A stretch of 32,799 bases of DNA from Chloroflexota bacterium (GTDB lineage: Bacteria; Chloroflexota; Anaerolineae; Aggregatilineales; J027): positions 1 to 32,799 of the forward strand of contig JAKEEQ010000052.1 of NCBI GenBank assembly GCA_022616515.1, written 5' to 3'. The notes beneath the pieces are model-generated. The model had not been told where the DNA came from, made no database searches, and saw only the letters and a list, made by a program, of their open reading frames with translations. Within the stretch, counting starts at the first letter, position 1, and each line of letters opens with the position of its first letter. The translations under genes and the position numbers were made by a program. Positions 7,482 to 14,149 of this stretch are shown one piece after another.

Positions 7482-7796
7482 ATGTTAGAGCAATTATACG
7501 ACACACCCTTATCCAATTTCGCCGCATGTGAAGGCGGCTGGGAGGCGGACATTTACGCCTACGCAGTCAACGGGCAGTCGCTGGTCATCCGCTTGATGCA
7601 TGGCAACGACGGCGATGTTAAGGTGCAGTGCGAATTTAATGGGATGCGGCGGGAATTGGTGGCGCTGAAGGGATTGTATGAGGAGTATCTTGTCATCAGT
7701 GGGGTTCCGCTTGCGGTGATAGAGAGTTTTTTAGCGCCTAATGGATATAATGTCCCACCTTTTCGGACCACACGAACACAACATCAACCAGCATAA
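7482..7796 (+). CDS. Small hypothetical protein
   Basis: 104 residues with no recognised domain. It reads as a soluble alpha/beta protein (ADIYAYAVNGQSLVIRLM, VKVQCEFNGM, EYLVISGVPLAVIESFL). The codon pattern (GGC, CTG, GTC, GCC) looks like real coding sequence. There is no Shine-Dalgarno. A TACAAT box at 7465-7470 would give a nearly leaderless message. The last 59 bases overlap the end of the convergent glycosyltransferase gene, so its C-terminus may be an extension acquired by loss of an earlier stop. Confidence 0.5.
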   Translation: MLEQLYDTPLSNFAACEGGWEADIYAYAVNGQSLVIRLMHGNDGDVKVQCEFNGMRRELVALKGLYEEYLVISGVPLAVIESFLAPNGYNVPPFRTTRTQHQPA

Positions 7797-9048
7797 TACC
7801 GAGGCAAATCACATGAAAGCGGTAGACTTTGAGATAACTTGTCAGCCAGAACATGACGGTGACACATGGCAGCCACAGTGTTAACAAAAATCGCTTGCCG
7901 CTGGATATGGGCAAATACCACGCAAAGGCCGCCTGATAAGCCACGAAACTCAGCGCCACGTATAGCACCAACCACCTGTGCTGCTTGATAAAGCGCCATG
8001 TCCGGTCGGGCCGCTGGTAGGTTATCCCGGCCAGCAAGATAGCATAGGCCAGAATATACTTACCGTAGCCGTAACTTCGCAGCGTGTGATCAACGAAATT
8101 TTTGCTGAACCCGTAAGTAAACCGCCCGGCAATATCCTCCACTACCGAATGTTCGCACAGGTATTTTGCCATGCCTGGAATGTCTTCGGCGGGCATGTCC
8201 GGGTAATGTTCGCGGTCGCCATAGGCACGAGTGCCCTGTGTGACCTCGCTCCACGAATCGTACCAGATGTAGAAGGTCGTGTTCACGTTGTAAAAATAGG
8301 AGCCAAAAACCGCTTTCGTGTCGGCAATATAGGGGTATACGGTGACGAGAAAACTCAACACCACCGCCAGCACAACCAGACTATGATAACCCAGTCGTTT
8401 AATATTTCGATGCTCTACCAGTGCTTTCATGGCATAAATGAGCACAAATATGACGATCAGAAGCAGAATAGACCCTTTGGCGAGATGGGTGATGCCGAAG
8501 AGGACCCCCAGCCCAGTCGCCAGCTTAAGCGATGGTTTAACCAGCAAGTAACCCGCCAGCATTAAGCACGCCAAAAACAGCGCAAAAAACAACACTTCGA
8601 CGGTGAAATAGGGGGTGATGGGCGGGTAGACAAAAACCATCGTCAGGATAATCGCTACCGTTGCCGAGAGCGGCCCCATGATGCGCCACCACAACAGGGC
8701 AATCCCGATGAGCATCAGGCCAGATAAGCCAACATTGACGGCCTTGCCTTCGCGAAAAAACGCCTCATCCGACTCGCCGGACGAGTAATGAAGAGCTTGA
8801 AGGGCAGGGTAGAGGGGCATGCGGTTGTGGTCGCCCCGGAAAATGAATTCGGTAGCGATTTCTTTGGAATACTGGATGTAGGCGTGCTGGTCAACTTTTT
8901 GTCGATCTTGATTGGCATTCCATTGACGGTATACGCCATAAAAATAAATGGGGAAAACCACCAGCAGCACCCCGACAAGATAACGATAACTTGAAAAATC
9001 TCGTGTCAGGAAATGCTGCCAGATGCGCTGCCGATTCAATATCGCCAT
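7738..9048 (-). CDS. Multi-spanning GT-C-type membrane glycosyltransferase
   Basis: 436 residues with an N-terminal membrane anchor (YLVGVLLVVFPIYFYGVY) followed by a loop containing the DQHAYIQYSKEIA and NRMPLYPALQAL signatures. About eight further hydrophobic helices follow. Acidic residues in the first extracytoplasmic loop plus RMPLYP match the dolichyl-phosphate-mannose-protein mannosyltransferase (PMT/GT39)-like GT-C fold, which transfers sugar from a polyprenyl-phosphate donor outside the membrane. The acceptor is unknown. No glycan-synthesis partners lie nearby. The ATG at 9048 has only a weak ribosome site (CGGGAC). The 3' end overlaps the convergent hypothetical gene. Confidence 0.75.
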   Translation of the reverse strand: MAILNRQRIWQHFLTRDFSSYRYLVGVLLVVFPIYFYGVYRQWNANQDRQKVDQHAYIQYSKEIATEFIFRGDHNRMPLYPALQALHYSSGESDEAFFREGKAVNVGLSGLMLIGIALLWWRIMGPLSATVAIILTMVFVYPPITPYFTVEVLFFALFLACLMLAGYLLVKPSLKLATGLGVLFGITHLAKGSILLLIVIFVLIYAMKALVEHRNIKRLGYHSLVVLAVVLSFLVTVYPYIADTKAVFGSYFYNVNTTFYIWYDSWSEVTQGTRAYGDREHYPDMPAEDIPGMAKYLCEHSVVEDIAGRFTYGFSKNFVDHTLRSYGYGKYILAYAILLAGITYQRPDRTWRFIKQHRWLVLYVALSFVAYQAAFAWYLPISSGKRFLLTLWLPCVTVMFWLTSYLKVYRFHVICLGIMLVDVVFVWSEKVGHYIH

Positions 9049-9104
9049 GTCCCGGTTACAAAGAGGTGATGATATATTGACTGATGAGCAATTTTATCTA
9101 GACA

Positions 9105-9122
9105 GACAGCATCCATGCTGTC
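9105..9122 (-). terminator. Hairpin after moaDE
   Basis: GACAGCAT-CC-ATGCTGTC is a perfect 8-bp inverted repeat with a 2-nt centre, starting two bases past the moaDE stop. It could terminate the minus-strand molybdopterin operon before the glycosyltransferase gene. The following sequence (TGTCTAGATAAAATT) is only moderately U-rich. Confidence 0.45.
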
Positions 9123-9123
9123 C

Positions 9124-9831
9124 CTAATCATCCCTCGGATTGGGCATATAACTGCCCTCAACCCATGCTTCACCGTCGGGGCTGACTTCTTTCTTCCACA
9201 CCGGCACGATTTCCTTCAGGCGGTCAATGCCATAGCGGGCCGCCTCAAAACACCCCTGATCACGGTGTCCTGATGCGCAGGCAATCAACACCGTTGGTTC
9301 GCCCACGTTCAGATGCCCGATACGCTGCACCACCGCTACCCCCAGCACCAGCGGCCATTTCTCGCGAATCTCATTGATGACCTGCTGCATTTTGGCTTCC
9401 GCCATCGGCGCGTAGGCTTCATATTCGAGGAAGCTGGTCTGGATGTCGCTATCAGCACCATGCGTCACGCCGCGCACATACCCGCTGAACAGAGCAATCG
9501 CACCAACGTCCGGGGTCACAATTTTTTGGGTGAGGTCGTTGAGGTCAATCGGCTGGTCAGCGAGGATAGTGATCTCCGGGTAGCTGCTGCCGCCGGAAAC
9601 GGGCGGGAAAAACGCGATTTCATCGCTGGCGGTCACCGGATGGTCGTTGTGGACGTATTCATGATTCACGGCGGCAATCGCGCTGGGCAGTGCCTGGGCC
9701 AGCCGTTCGTTGTGCGAACTCACGGCATCGCGTACATCGGCTATGGTGGCGTTATCGGGCAGTTCAATAGATACTTGGTCGCTGCCCGCAAAATCTTTGA
9801 GTGTCGCAAAGAGTTGAACCGTGAGTTTCAT
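9124..9831 (-). CDS. moaX: Fused molybdopterin synthase, MoaD-MoaE
   Basis: 235 residues joining the two subunits of molybdopterin synthase, which converts cyclic pyranopterin monophosphate to molybdopterin. Residues 1-81 are MoaD (beta-grasp, ubiquitin-like) ending in FFPPVSGG, the Gly-Gly whose thiocarboxylate is the sulfur donor. Residues about 86-235 are MoaE, with SGYVRG, FLEYEAY, RIGHLNVGE, GHRDQGCFEA, DRLKEIVPVWKKE (Lys206, Lys213, Lys214) and a closing WVEGS. In separate MoaD the Gly-Gly is the free C-terminus; here it is internal. The M. tuberculosis fusion MoaX is known to be cleaved there, and the same is inferred here. moaC lies 30 bases upstream in the same direction. Confidence 0.92.
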   Translation of the reverse strand: MKLTVQLFATLKDFAGSDQVSIELPDNATIADVRDAVSSHNERLAQALPSAIAAVNHEYVHNDHPVTASDEIAFFPPVSGGSSYPEITILADQPIDLNDLTQKIVTPDVGAIALFSGYVRGVTHGADSDIQTSFLEYEAYAPMAEAKMQQVINEIREKWPLVLGVAVVQRIGHLNVGEPTVLIACASGHRDQGCFEAARYGIDRLKEIVPVWKKEVSPDGEAWVEGSYMPNPRDD

Positions 9832-9861
9832 CGGAGGAAATTCTCCACAGTGGACGTTTAT

Positions 9862-10341
9862 TCACGAGGTTGCCTTAAAATGCCCGCTTTTGCCACCCTG
9901 TTTTTCTAACAGGCGAATGCCATCAATGCGCATGGTGCGGTCGAGGGCTTTCGCCATATCGTAGACGGTCAGGGCAGTTACACTCACTGCCGTCAGGGCC
10001 TCCATCTCGACACCCGTTTTGCCGGTGGTGCGCGTCGTCGCCACGATATGAACCGCCTGCTTATCGGCTTCCAGCGTGAGTTGAATGTCAATATGGCTCA
10101 GGGGTAACGGGTGACATAATGGGATAAGGTCTGACGTTTTCTTGGCGGCCATGATCCCGGCAATTCGCGCCACTGTCAGCACATCACCTTTCTTGACGGT
10201 CCCGTCCTGCACGGCTTTAAAGGCCATCTCATTCATATAGACGCGCCCTTCGGCTACCGCCATACGTTCGGTGTCGGCTTTGTCACCGACATCAACCATT
10301 TTTGCCGTGCCTTCATCATCCAGATGAGTGAGTTCGCTCAA
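9862..10341 (-). CDS. moaC: Cyclic pyranopterin monophosphate synthase MoaC
   Basis: 159 residues with the MoaC signatures [34 protein letters not shown] and YDMAKALDR near the end. MoaC, with MoaA, turns GTP into cyclic pyranopterin monophosphate, the first intermediate of molybdenum cofactor synthesis. The start is TTG at 10341: the residues it adds ([18 protein letters not shown]) match the conserved MoaC N-terminus, which an ATG start at 10299 would lose. The TTG overlaps the stop of the upstream FHA gene in a TTGA tetranucleotide, and no independent Shine-Dalgarno is seen, so translation is probably coupled. moaA is not in the window. Confidence 0.93.
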   Translation of the reverse strand: MSELTHLDDEGTAKMVDVGDKADTERMAVAEGRVYMNEMAFKAVQDGTVKKGDVLTVARIAGIMAAKKTSDLIPLCHPLPLSHIDIQLTLEADKQAVHIVATTRTTGKTGVEMEALTAVSVTALTVYDMAKALDRTMRIDGIRLLEKQGGKSGHFKATS

Positions 10342-10847
10342 GCTGGCTTACCAAACAGCACATTCATGACCAGCCGACCCAGCCGCAGTTCATCGCCATC
10401 GCGAACAATGCGTTCCTCATCCACTTCAACTTTTTGCCCGTTAATGTAGGTGGCATTGGCGCTGCCCAGATCGGTAATCATAATAAGATCATCTTTACGA
10501 ATCATCTTTGCATGACGGCGCGAAACGCCTTTTTCATTGCCGCCATATGGATTCAGATCGACATCGACCTCCGCCGTTGTTGATGAACGTCCCAGAATCA
10601 ACTCGGTTTCGAGCGGTTTTTGCAGGACTTCATCGAAGCCTTTGACCTTAAAGGTCACCAGTGACTCTGGATTGAGGGTGCGGGTTCCCCAGTAATCGGA
10701 AGGATACGCGAGTTTGTCAGTCTGGTTCGCGAGATGGCGGGTGCTGGCTTGTTCTTTGACAACAACCGGGGACAATAAATTTCCACAGCGATAACAAATA
10801 ACTTCGCCCTCATTATTCTCGGCTTGGCATTGTGTACACGTAACCAC
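10338..10847 (-). CDS. Zinc-ribbon FHA-domain protein (copy 2)
   Basis: 169 residues. An N-terminal zinc ribbon has cysteines at 4, 7, 18 and 21 (CTQC ... CYRC). A linker leads to an FHA domain from about residue 70, carrying LGRSS, VSRRHAK and [13 protein letters not shown], the residues that read phosphothreonine peptides. The start is GTG at 10847: it aligns residue for residue with the ATG start of the neighbouring paralogue, and AGAGAGG lies upstream. Both proteins have the same length, pointing to a tandem duplication. The stop overlaps the moaC start, so this signalling protein is transcribed and probably translationally coupled with molybdenum cofactor genes. A matching kinase could be the large kinase at 16525. 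Confidence 0.87.
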   Translation of the reverse strand: MVTCTQCQAENNEGEVICYRCGNLLSPVVVKEQASTRHLANQTDKLAYPSDYWGTRTLNPESLVTFKVKGFDEVLQKPLETELILGRSSTTAEVDVDLNPYGGNEKGVSRRHAKMIRKDDLIMITDLGSANATYINGQKVEVDEERIVRDGDELRLGRLVMNVLFGKPA

Positions 10848-10980
10848 GATGTTCTGAGCCTCTCTCTAAATATGCGTAACATTGTACCGCAAAAGATATT
10901 GTTATTTCATTGGAGTCGGAAACCGGACAACGGTTTACTCATCAATCGGATACATTGTTCGGTGTAACAGGAAAGAAACA

Positions 10981-11006
10981 GGTCTGTGCCGTTATTGGCA
11001 CAGACC
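10981..11006 (-). terminator. Intrinsic terminator after FHA copy 1
   Basis: GGTCTGTGCC and GGCACAGACC form a perfect 10-bp stem with a 6-nt loop. Read on the minus strand it is followed by TGTTTCTTTCC, a U-rich run. It lies 29 bases past the stop of the upstream FHA gene and should separate it from the copy-2/moaC/moaDE transcript. Confidence 0.7.
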
Positions 11007-11034
11007 CTGCGGATTGTATTGGCTGCAATATTGG

Positions 11035-11544
11035 CTAGTTTTGTTCGCCGAAGTTAACATTCATGATGAGTCGCCCCAACCGCAGTTCATCACCATCCCG
11101 CAGAATGCGGATTTCTTCGGGCACAATGCGCTGCCCGTTGATGAAGGTATGATTGGAACTGCCCAGATCGGTCACGGTCACGGTGTCATTCTGGCGCTTC
11201 AACTTCGCATGGCGACGCGAGACGCCTTTTTCGGCTGCGCCATATGGGTTCAGGTCCACGTCAACGTCTGCGGAACTGGATGAGCGGCCCATTGTGACTT
11301 CATCTTCAAGATACACTTGCAGAGGTTCCGAAATGCCCTTGATACGAAAGATCACCAGCGACTTGGAATCTAGCCGTGATGTGCCCCACATACGGCTTGG
11401 AAAGGCGAGCTTCTCTGTTTGATTTTTCAGGATCTTTGTACTGGACTGCTCCTGTACGGGTCCCTGTGATAGTAATTGACCGCAGCGATAGCAAATGACT
11501 TCGCCTTCTTTATTTTCAGCGCCGCAGTTTGAACAAGTTTGCAT
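11035..11544 (-). CDS. Zinc-ribbon FHA-domain protein (copy 1)
   Basis: 169 residues, a paralogue of the gene at 10338 with the same layout. The zinc-ribbon cysteines are at 4, 7, 18 and 21. A linker includes NQTEKLAFPSRMWGTSRL. The FHA domain has MGRSS at 85-89, VSRRHA at 108-113 and DLGSSNHTFINGQ at 127-139. FHA domains bind phosphothreonine, so it is a likely readout partner for a Ser/Thr kinase. It is predicted cytoplasmic. It has its own promoter candidate and terminator, so it may be expressed independently of the moaC operon. The zinc ribbon may mediate protein or nucleic acid contacts; nothing decides between them. Confidence 0.88.
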   Translation of the reverse strand: MQTCSNCGAENKEGEVICYRCGQLLSQGPVQEQSSTKILKNQTEKLAFPSRMWGTSRLDSKSLVIFRIKGISEPLQVYLEDEVTMGRSSSSADVDVDLNPYGAAEKGVSRRHAKLKRQNDTVTVTDLGSSNHTFINGQRIVPEEIRILRDGDELRLGRLIMNVNFGEQN

Positions 11545-11589
11545 GATTTACCCCGGATGTAATCAATCAGGTGGTTTTATTCTATAAAA

Positions 11590-11618
11590 TATCTATATCT
11601 TAAGTCGTCATTTGACAA
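11590..11618 (-). promoter_or_regulatory. Candidate promoter for FHA copy 1
   Basis: On the minus strand TTGTCA (11618-11613) and TAGATA (11595-11590) are 17 bp apart, placing a start about 40 bases ahead of the ATG at 11544. The same intergenic region must hold the divergent promoter for the Rieske/TPP gene, which I could not define. Confidence 0.4.
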
Positions 11619-11711
11619 TACTTTGGTTTACCTTTTTCATGGAAAATTGGGTTTACGTAAAGACAATTATAGCTATTTTTTAATTAGTGGCAAGAAGGGT
11701 AAGGATTCCTA

Positions 11712-13655
11712 ATGACTGACAAACAATGGCATCGCGTAGGCGATAAAGACATGTTACCTGAAGGAAGGGTGACGACGGTGACGGCAGGCGTTCAGGCGAT
11801 TTGTCTGGCGCGGTTTCGGGGGGCATATCACGCGCTGGACAATCGCTGTCCACATCAAGGCGGGCCGCTTGGCGAAGGCCAGATTGAAAAAGGTTATGTC
11901 ATTTGCCCCTGGCACGCCTATGAATATTCTCCGCTGGATGGCAATCCACCGGAGGGTTATGAGGACACGGTAGCTACCTTTGACGTGGAAGAACGCGAAG
12001 ATGGAATTTATATCGCGGTCGAGCCGCCGATTCCAACCTATACCATTTCCGACCAGATGATGGAGGTGGCGGTAGAGTGGGGGCTGGATACGGTGTTCGG
12101 CATGGTCGGGCATTCCAATCTGGGCGTGGCGGATGCTATCCGGCGGCAGGAAGCTAGAGGCAACATGACCTATATCGGCGTTCGGCATGAAGGGGCCGCC
12201 GCCTTTGCCGCCTCGGCCTACGCCAAATTGACCGGACGCCCGGCTGCCTGTTTTGCCATTGCCGGTCCGGGATCAACTAATTTACTGACAGGATTATGGG
12301 ATGCCAAAGTTGACCGCGCCCCGATTGTGGCTCTCAGCGGTCAGGTCAATACTCAGGTGCTGGGGCCGGGTGCGTTTCAGGAAGTTGATCTATCGGCAGC
12401 GTTTCATTCGGTGGCAGAGTGGAGCCAGACGGTGCTTGGCAGCAAAAACGCCTCTGACCTGATGGCCCTCGCCATCAAGCACGCGGTTGTGAATCGCGAT
12501 GTCGCGCACCTCATTTTCCCGGATGAAGTGCAGGTCAAGCCGGGTCTGGCTGAACCGCCCCAAACACCGCGTCATGGTCGCATTTCAACGACGGAAATCG
12601 CCCCACCGCAGGCCCAACTCGAAGAGGCCATTGCAATGATTAAGAGCGCGAAACTGGTCTCCATCATCGCGGGTCATGGCGCACGCTTCTTCAAGGATGA
12701 AGTTACCAAACTGGCGGAAACGTTGGAAGCACCAATCATCACCACCTTCAAGGGCAAGGGCATTGTCCCAGATGACCATCCGCTGGCCTGCGGGGTGCTT
12801 GGTCGCTCCGGGACGCCGGTTGCCAGTATGATGATGAACCGGGCCGAAGTACTGGTTGTATTGGGCGCGTCGTTCTCCAATCACACCGGCATCGCCACCT
12901 ATCGCAAACTCATTCAGGTGGATTACGACCGTATGACACTCGGCAAATTTCATCCGGTAGATGTGCCGCTGTGGGGTGACATCGGTACGACGGTTGATTT
13001 GCTGTGCGATGCGCTGGGCGGTATTGAGTGGAAGCGGGATTATGTGCGCAAGGAGATTGCCGCCCGCTGGAGTAAATGGCGTGATGAGAAAGCCAATCGC
13101 GCGGCTGACAGCGACGAAAACGGTATCAATTCGGCATTTTTGTTTAAGGAATTGCAAAAGGTTGTGCCAGAAGACGCAGTGATTGCGGTAGATGTCGGCA
13201 ACAACACCTATTCATTCGGGCGTTATTTTGAGTGCAAGCCGGGGCAGGATGTATTGATGTCCGGTTATCTTGGCTCGATTGGTTTTGCCCTGCCAGCGGC
13301 GATTGGTGCATGGGCAGCCGCACCCGACCGCAAAATCGTCGCCGTTGCAGGTGACGGTGGATTCGGACAGTATGTGATGGAATTCACTACCGCCGTGAAG
13401 TACGGGATGCCGATTACACTGGTCCTGCTGAACAACAGCGAACTTGGTAAAATCAGCAAAGAACAGCGGGCGGTCACGATGGATGTGTGGCAAACGAGCC
13501 TCGTCAATCCCAATTTTGCGGAGTTTGCGCGAAGTTGTGGCGGCTGGGGTCGGCGCGTCACGACCAAAGCCGAGTTGTCGAACGCGCTGCAAGAGGCCAT
13601 GCAGCAAAACGTGCCGTCGCTGGTGGAGGTCATGACCGACGCCCTCAAGATATAA
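11712..13655 (+). CDS. Rieske [2Fe-2S] domain fused to a thiamine-diphosphate enzyme
   Basis: 647 residues. Residues about 5-104 form a Rieske ferredoxin domain with all four ligands: Cys46 and His48 (CPHQGG), Cys65 and His68 (CPWHAYEY). From about 110 the protein is a full three-domain ThDP enzyme of the acetolactate synthase/pyruvate oxidase type. The cofactor-activating Glu160 lies in VRHEGAAAFAA, followed by GPGSTNLLTGLWDA, a central domain with VSIIAGHGA, and the ThDP-binding motif GDGG (547-550) ending in NN (574-575). The nearest style is pyruvate oxidase-like, but the substrate is not determined. The fusion suggests that electrons from decarboxylation could pass to or through the iron-sulfur centre (inference). 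AAGGATT sits eight bases before the ATG. The gene stands alone. Confidence 0.88.
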   Translation: MTDKQWHRVGDKDMLPEGRVTTVTAGVQAICLARFRGAYHALDNRCPHQGGPLGEGQIEKGYVICPWHAYEYSPLDGNPPEGYEDTVATFDVEEREDGIYIAVEPPIPTYTISDQMMEVAVEWGLDTVFGMVGHSNLGVADAIRRQEARGNMTYIGVRHEGAAAFAASAYAKLTGRPAACFAIAGPGSTNLLTGLWDAKVDRAPIVALSGQVNTQVLGPGAFQEVDLSAAFHSVAEWSQTVLGSKNASDLMALAIKHAVVNRDVAHLIFPDEVQVKPGLAEPPQTPRHGRISTTEIAPPQAQLEEAIAMIKSAKLVSIIAGHGARFFKDEVTKLAETLEAPIITTFKGKGIVPDDHPLACGVLGRSGTPVASMMMNRAEVLVVLGASFSNHTGIATYRKLIQVDYDRMTLGKFHPVDVPLWGDIGTTVDLLCDALGGIEWKRDYVRKEIAARWSKWRDEKANRAADSDENGINSAFLFKELQKVVPEDAVIAVDVGNNTYSFGRYFECKPGQDVLMSGYLGSIGFALPAAIGAWAAAPDRKIVAVAGDGGFGQYVMEFTTAVKYGMPITLVLLNNSELGKISKEQRAVTMDVWQTSLVNPNFAEFARSCGGWGRRVTTKAELSNALQEAMQQNVPSLVEVMTDALKI

Positions 13656-13755
13656 TGAGAGGCAGCAAACGCGAAATGTGGATTGATTTGCGAAAGTTGA
13701 GTTGTTGGCTAATGGTCTGAGCAACAAAACAATCTTTTCCCACCCTAACCTTCCT

Positions 13756-13799
13756 TCCCCTCTGACATCTCCCCATAAATGGGGAGATGTCAGAGGGGA
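13756..13799. repeat. 19-bp perfect palindrome (long hairpin)
   Basis: A perfect 19-bp inverted repeat runs from TCCCCTCTGACATCTCCCC to its complement, with a 6-nt loop ATAAAT, inside a pyrimidine-rich context (CACCCTAACCTTCCTT). It lies 100 bases after the Rieske/TPP stop. It could terminate transcription or be a member of a dispersed palindromic repeat family; only one copy is in the window. Confidence 0.65.
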
Positions 13800-14104
13800 T
13801 ATATAGAGCCGTGAATCGGCCTCATCCATTCATGGTTGACGGGGGTACAGTTTTCCAAAAGCCGCTGTTAACGCCATAGAATCGGGATGATTGTGGGATG
13901 CTCTCAATCTTTTTATTAGCTACAATACAGGCAAATTAAAGAATTAAGACGCATTTTGTTTGAGTTTACAAACAAATCGTTTAACAGAATCTCGTAAATT
14001 ATTCTACGAGCACCCAAACTCCTTGAAAGATTTGTTATAATTGAGTTTGAGTGGAATTGTGTTGTTAGGAAATATATATGAAAATACCGTTAATAAATGC
14101 GTTA

Positions 14105-14113
14105 TGATATAAT
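14105..14113 (+). promoter_or_regulatory. Extended -10 promoter for the FecR/FHA/kinase operon
   Basis: TG-A-TATAAT is a consensus extended -10 element 37 bases before the ATG at 14150. No clear -35 is needed for this class. It would drive the three-gene unit 14150-21078. Confidence 0.45.
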
Positions 14114-14149
14114 CAACGCAAATTCGAAATGTGAAAAAGGGGCGTGGAT

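Larger units (their letters stand above)
13656..14149. other. Intergenic region, no gene seen
   Basis: About 490 bases between the Rieske/TPP gene and the secreted protein gene. It holds one long perfect palindrome (separate entry), then an A+T-rich half containing TATAAT at 14036-14041 and a better promoter candidate at 14105-14113. I see no coding sequence or RNA gene. Confidence 0.6.

Noticed and set aside
10655-10882. Minus-strand frame starting with an ATG upstream of FHA copy 2
   Set aside because: It is in another frame. The GTG at 10847 aligns exactly with the paralogue start.
12585-13157. 190-codon minus-strand frame within the Rieske/TPP gene
   Set aside because: It is the shadow of a strongly conserved ThDP enzyme.
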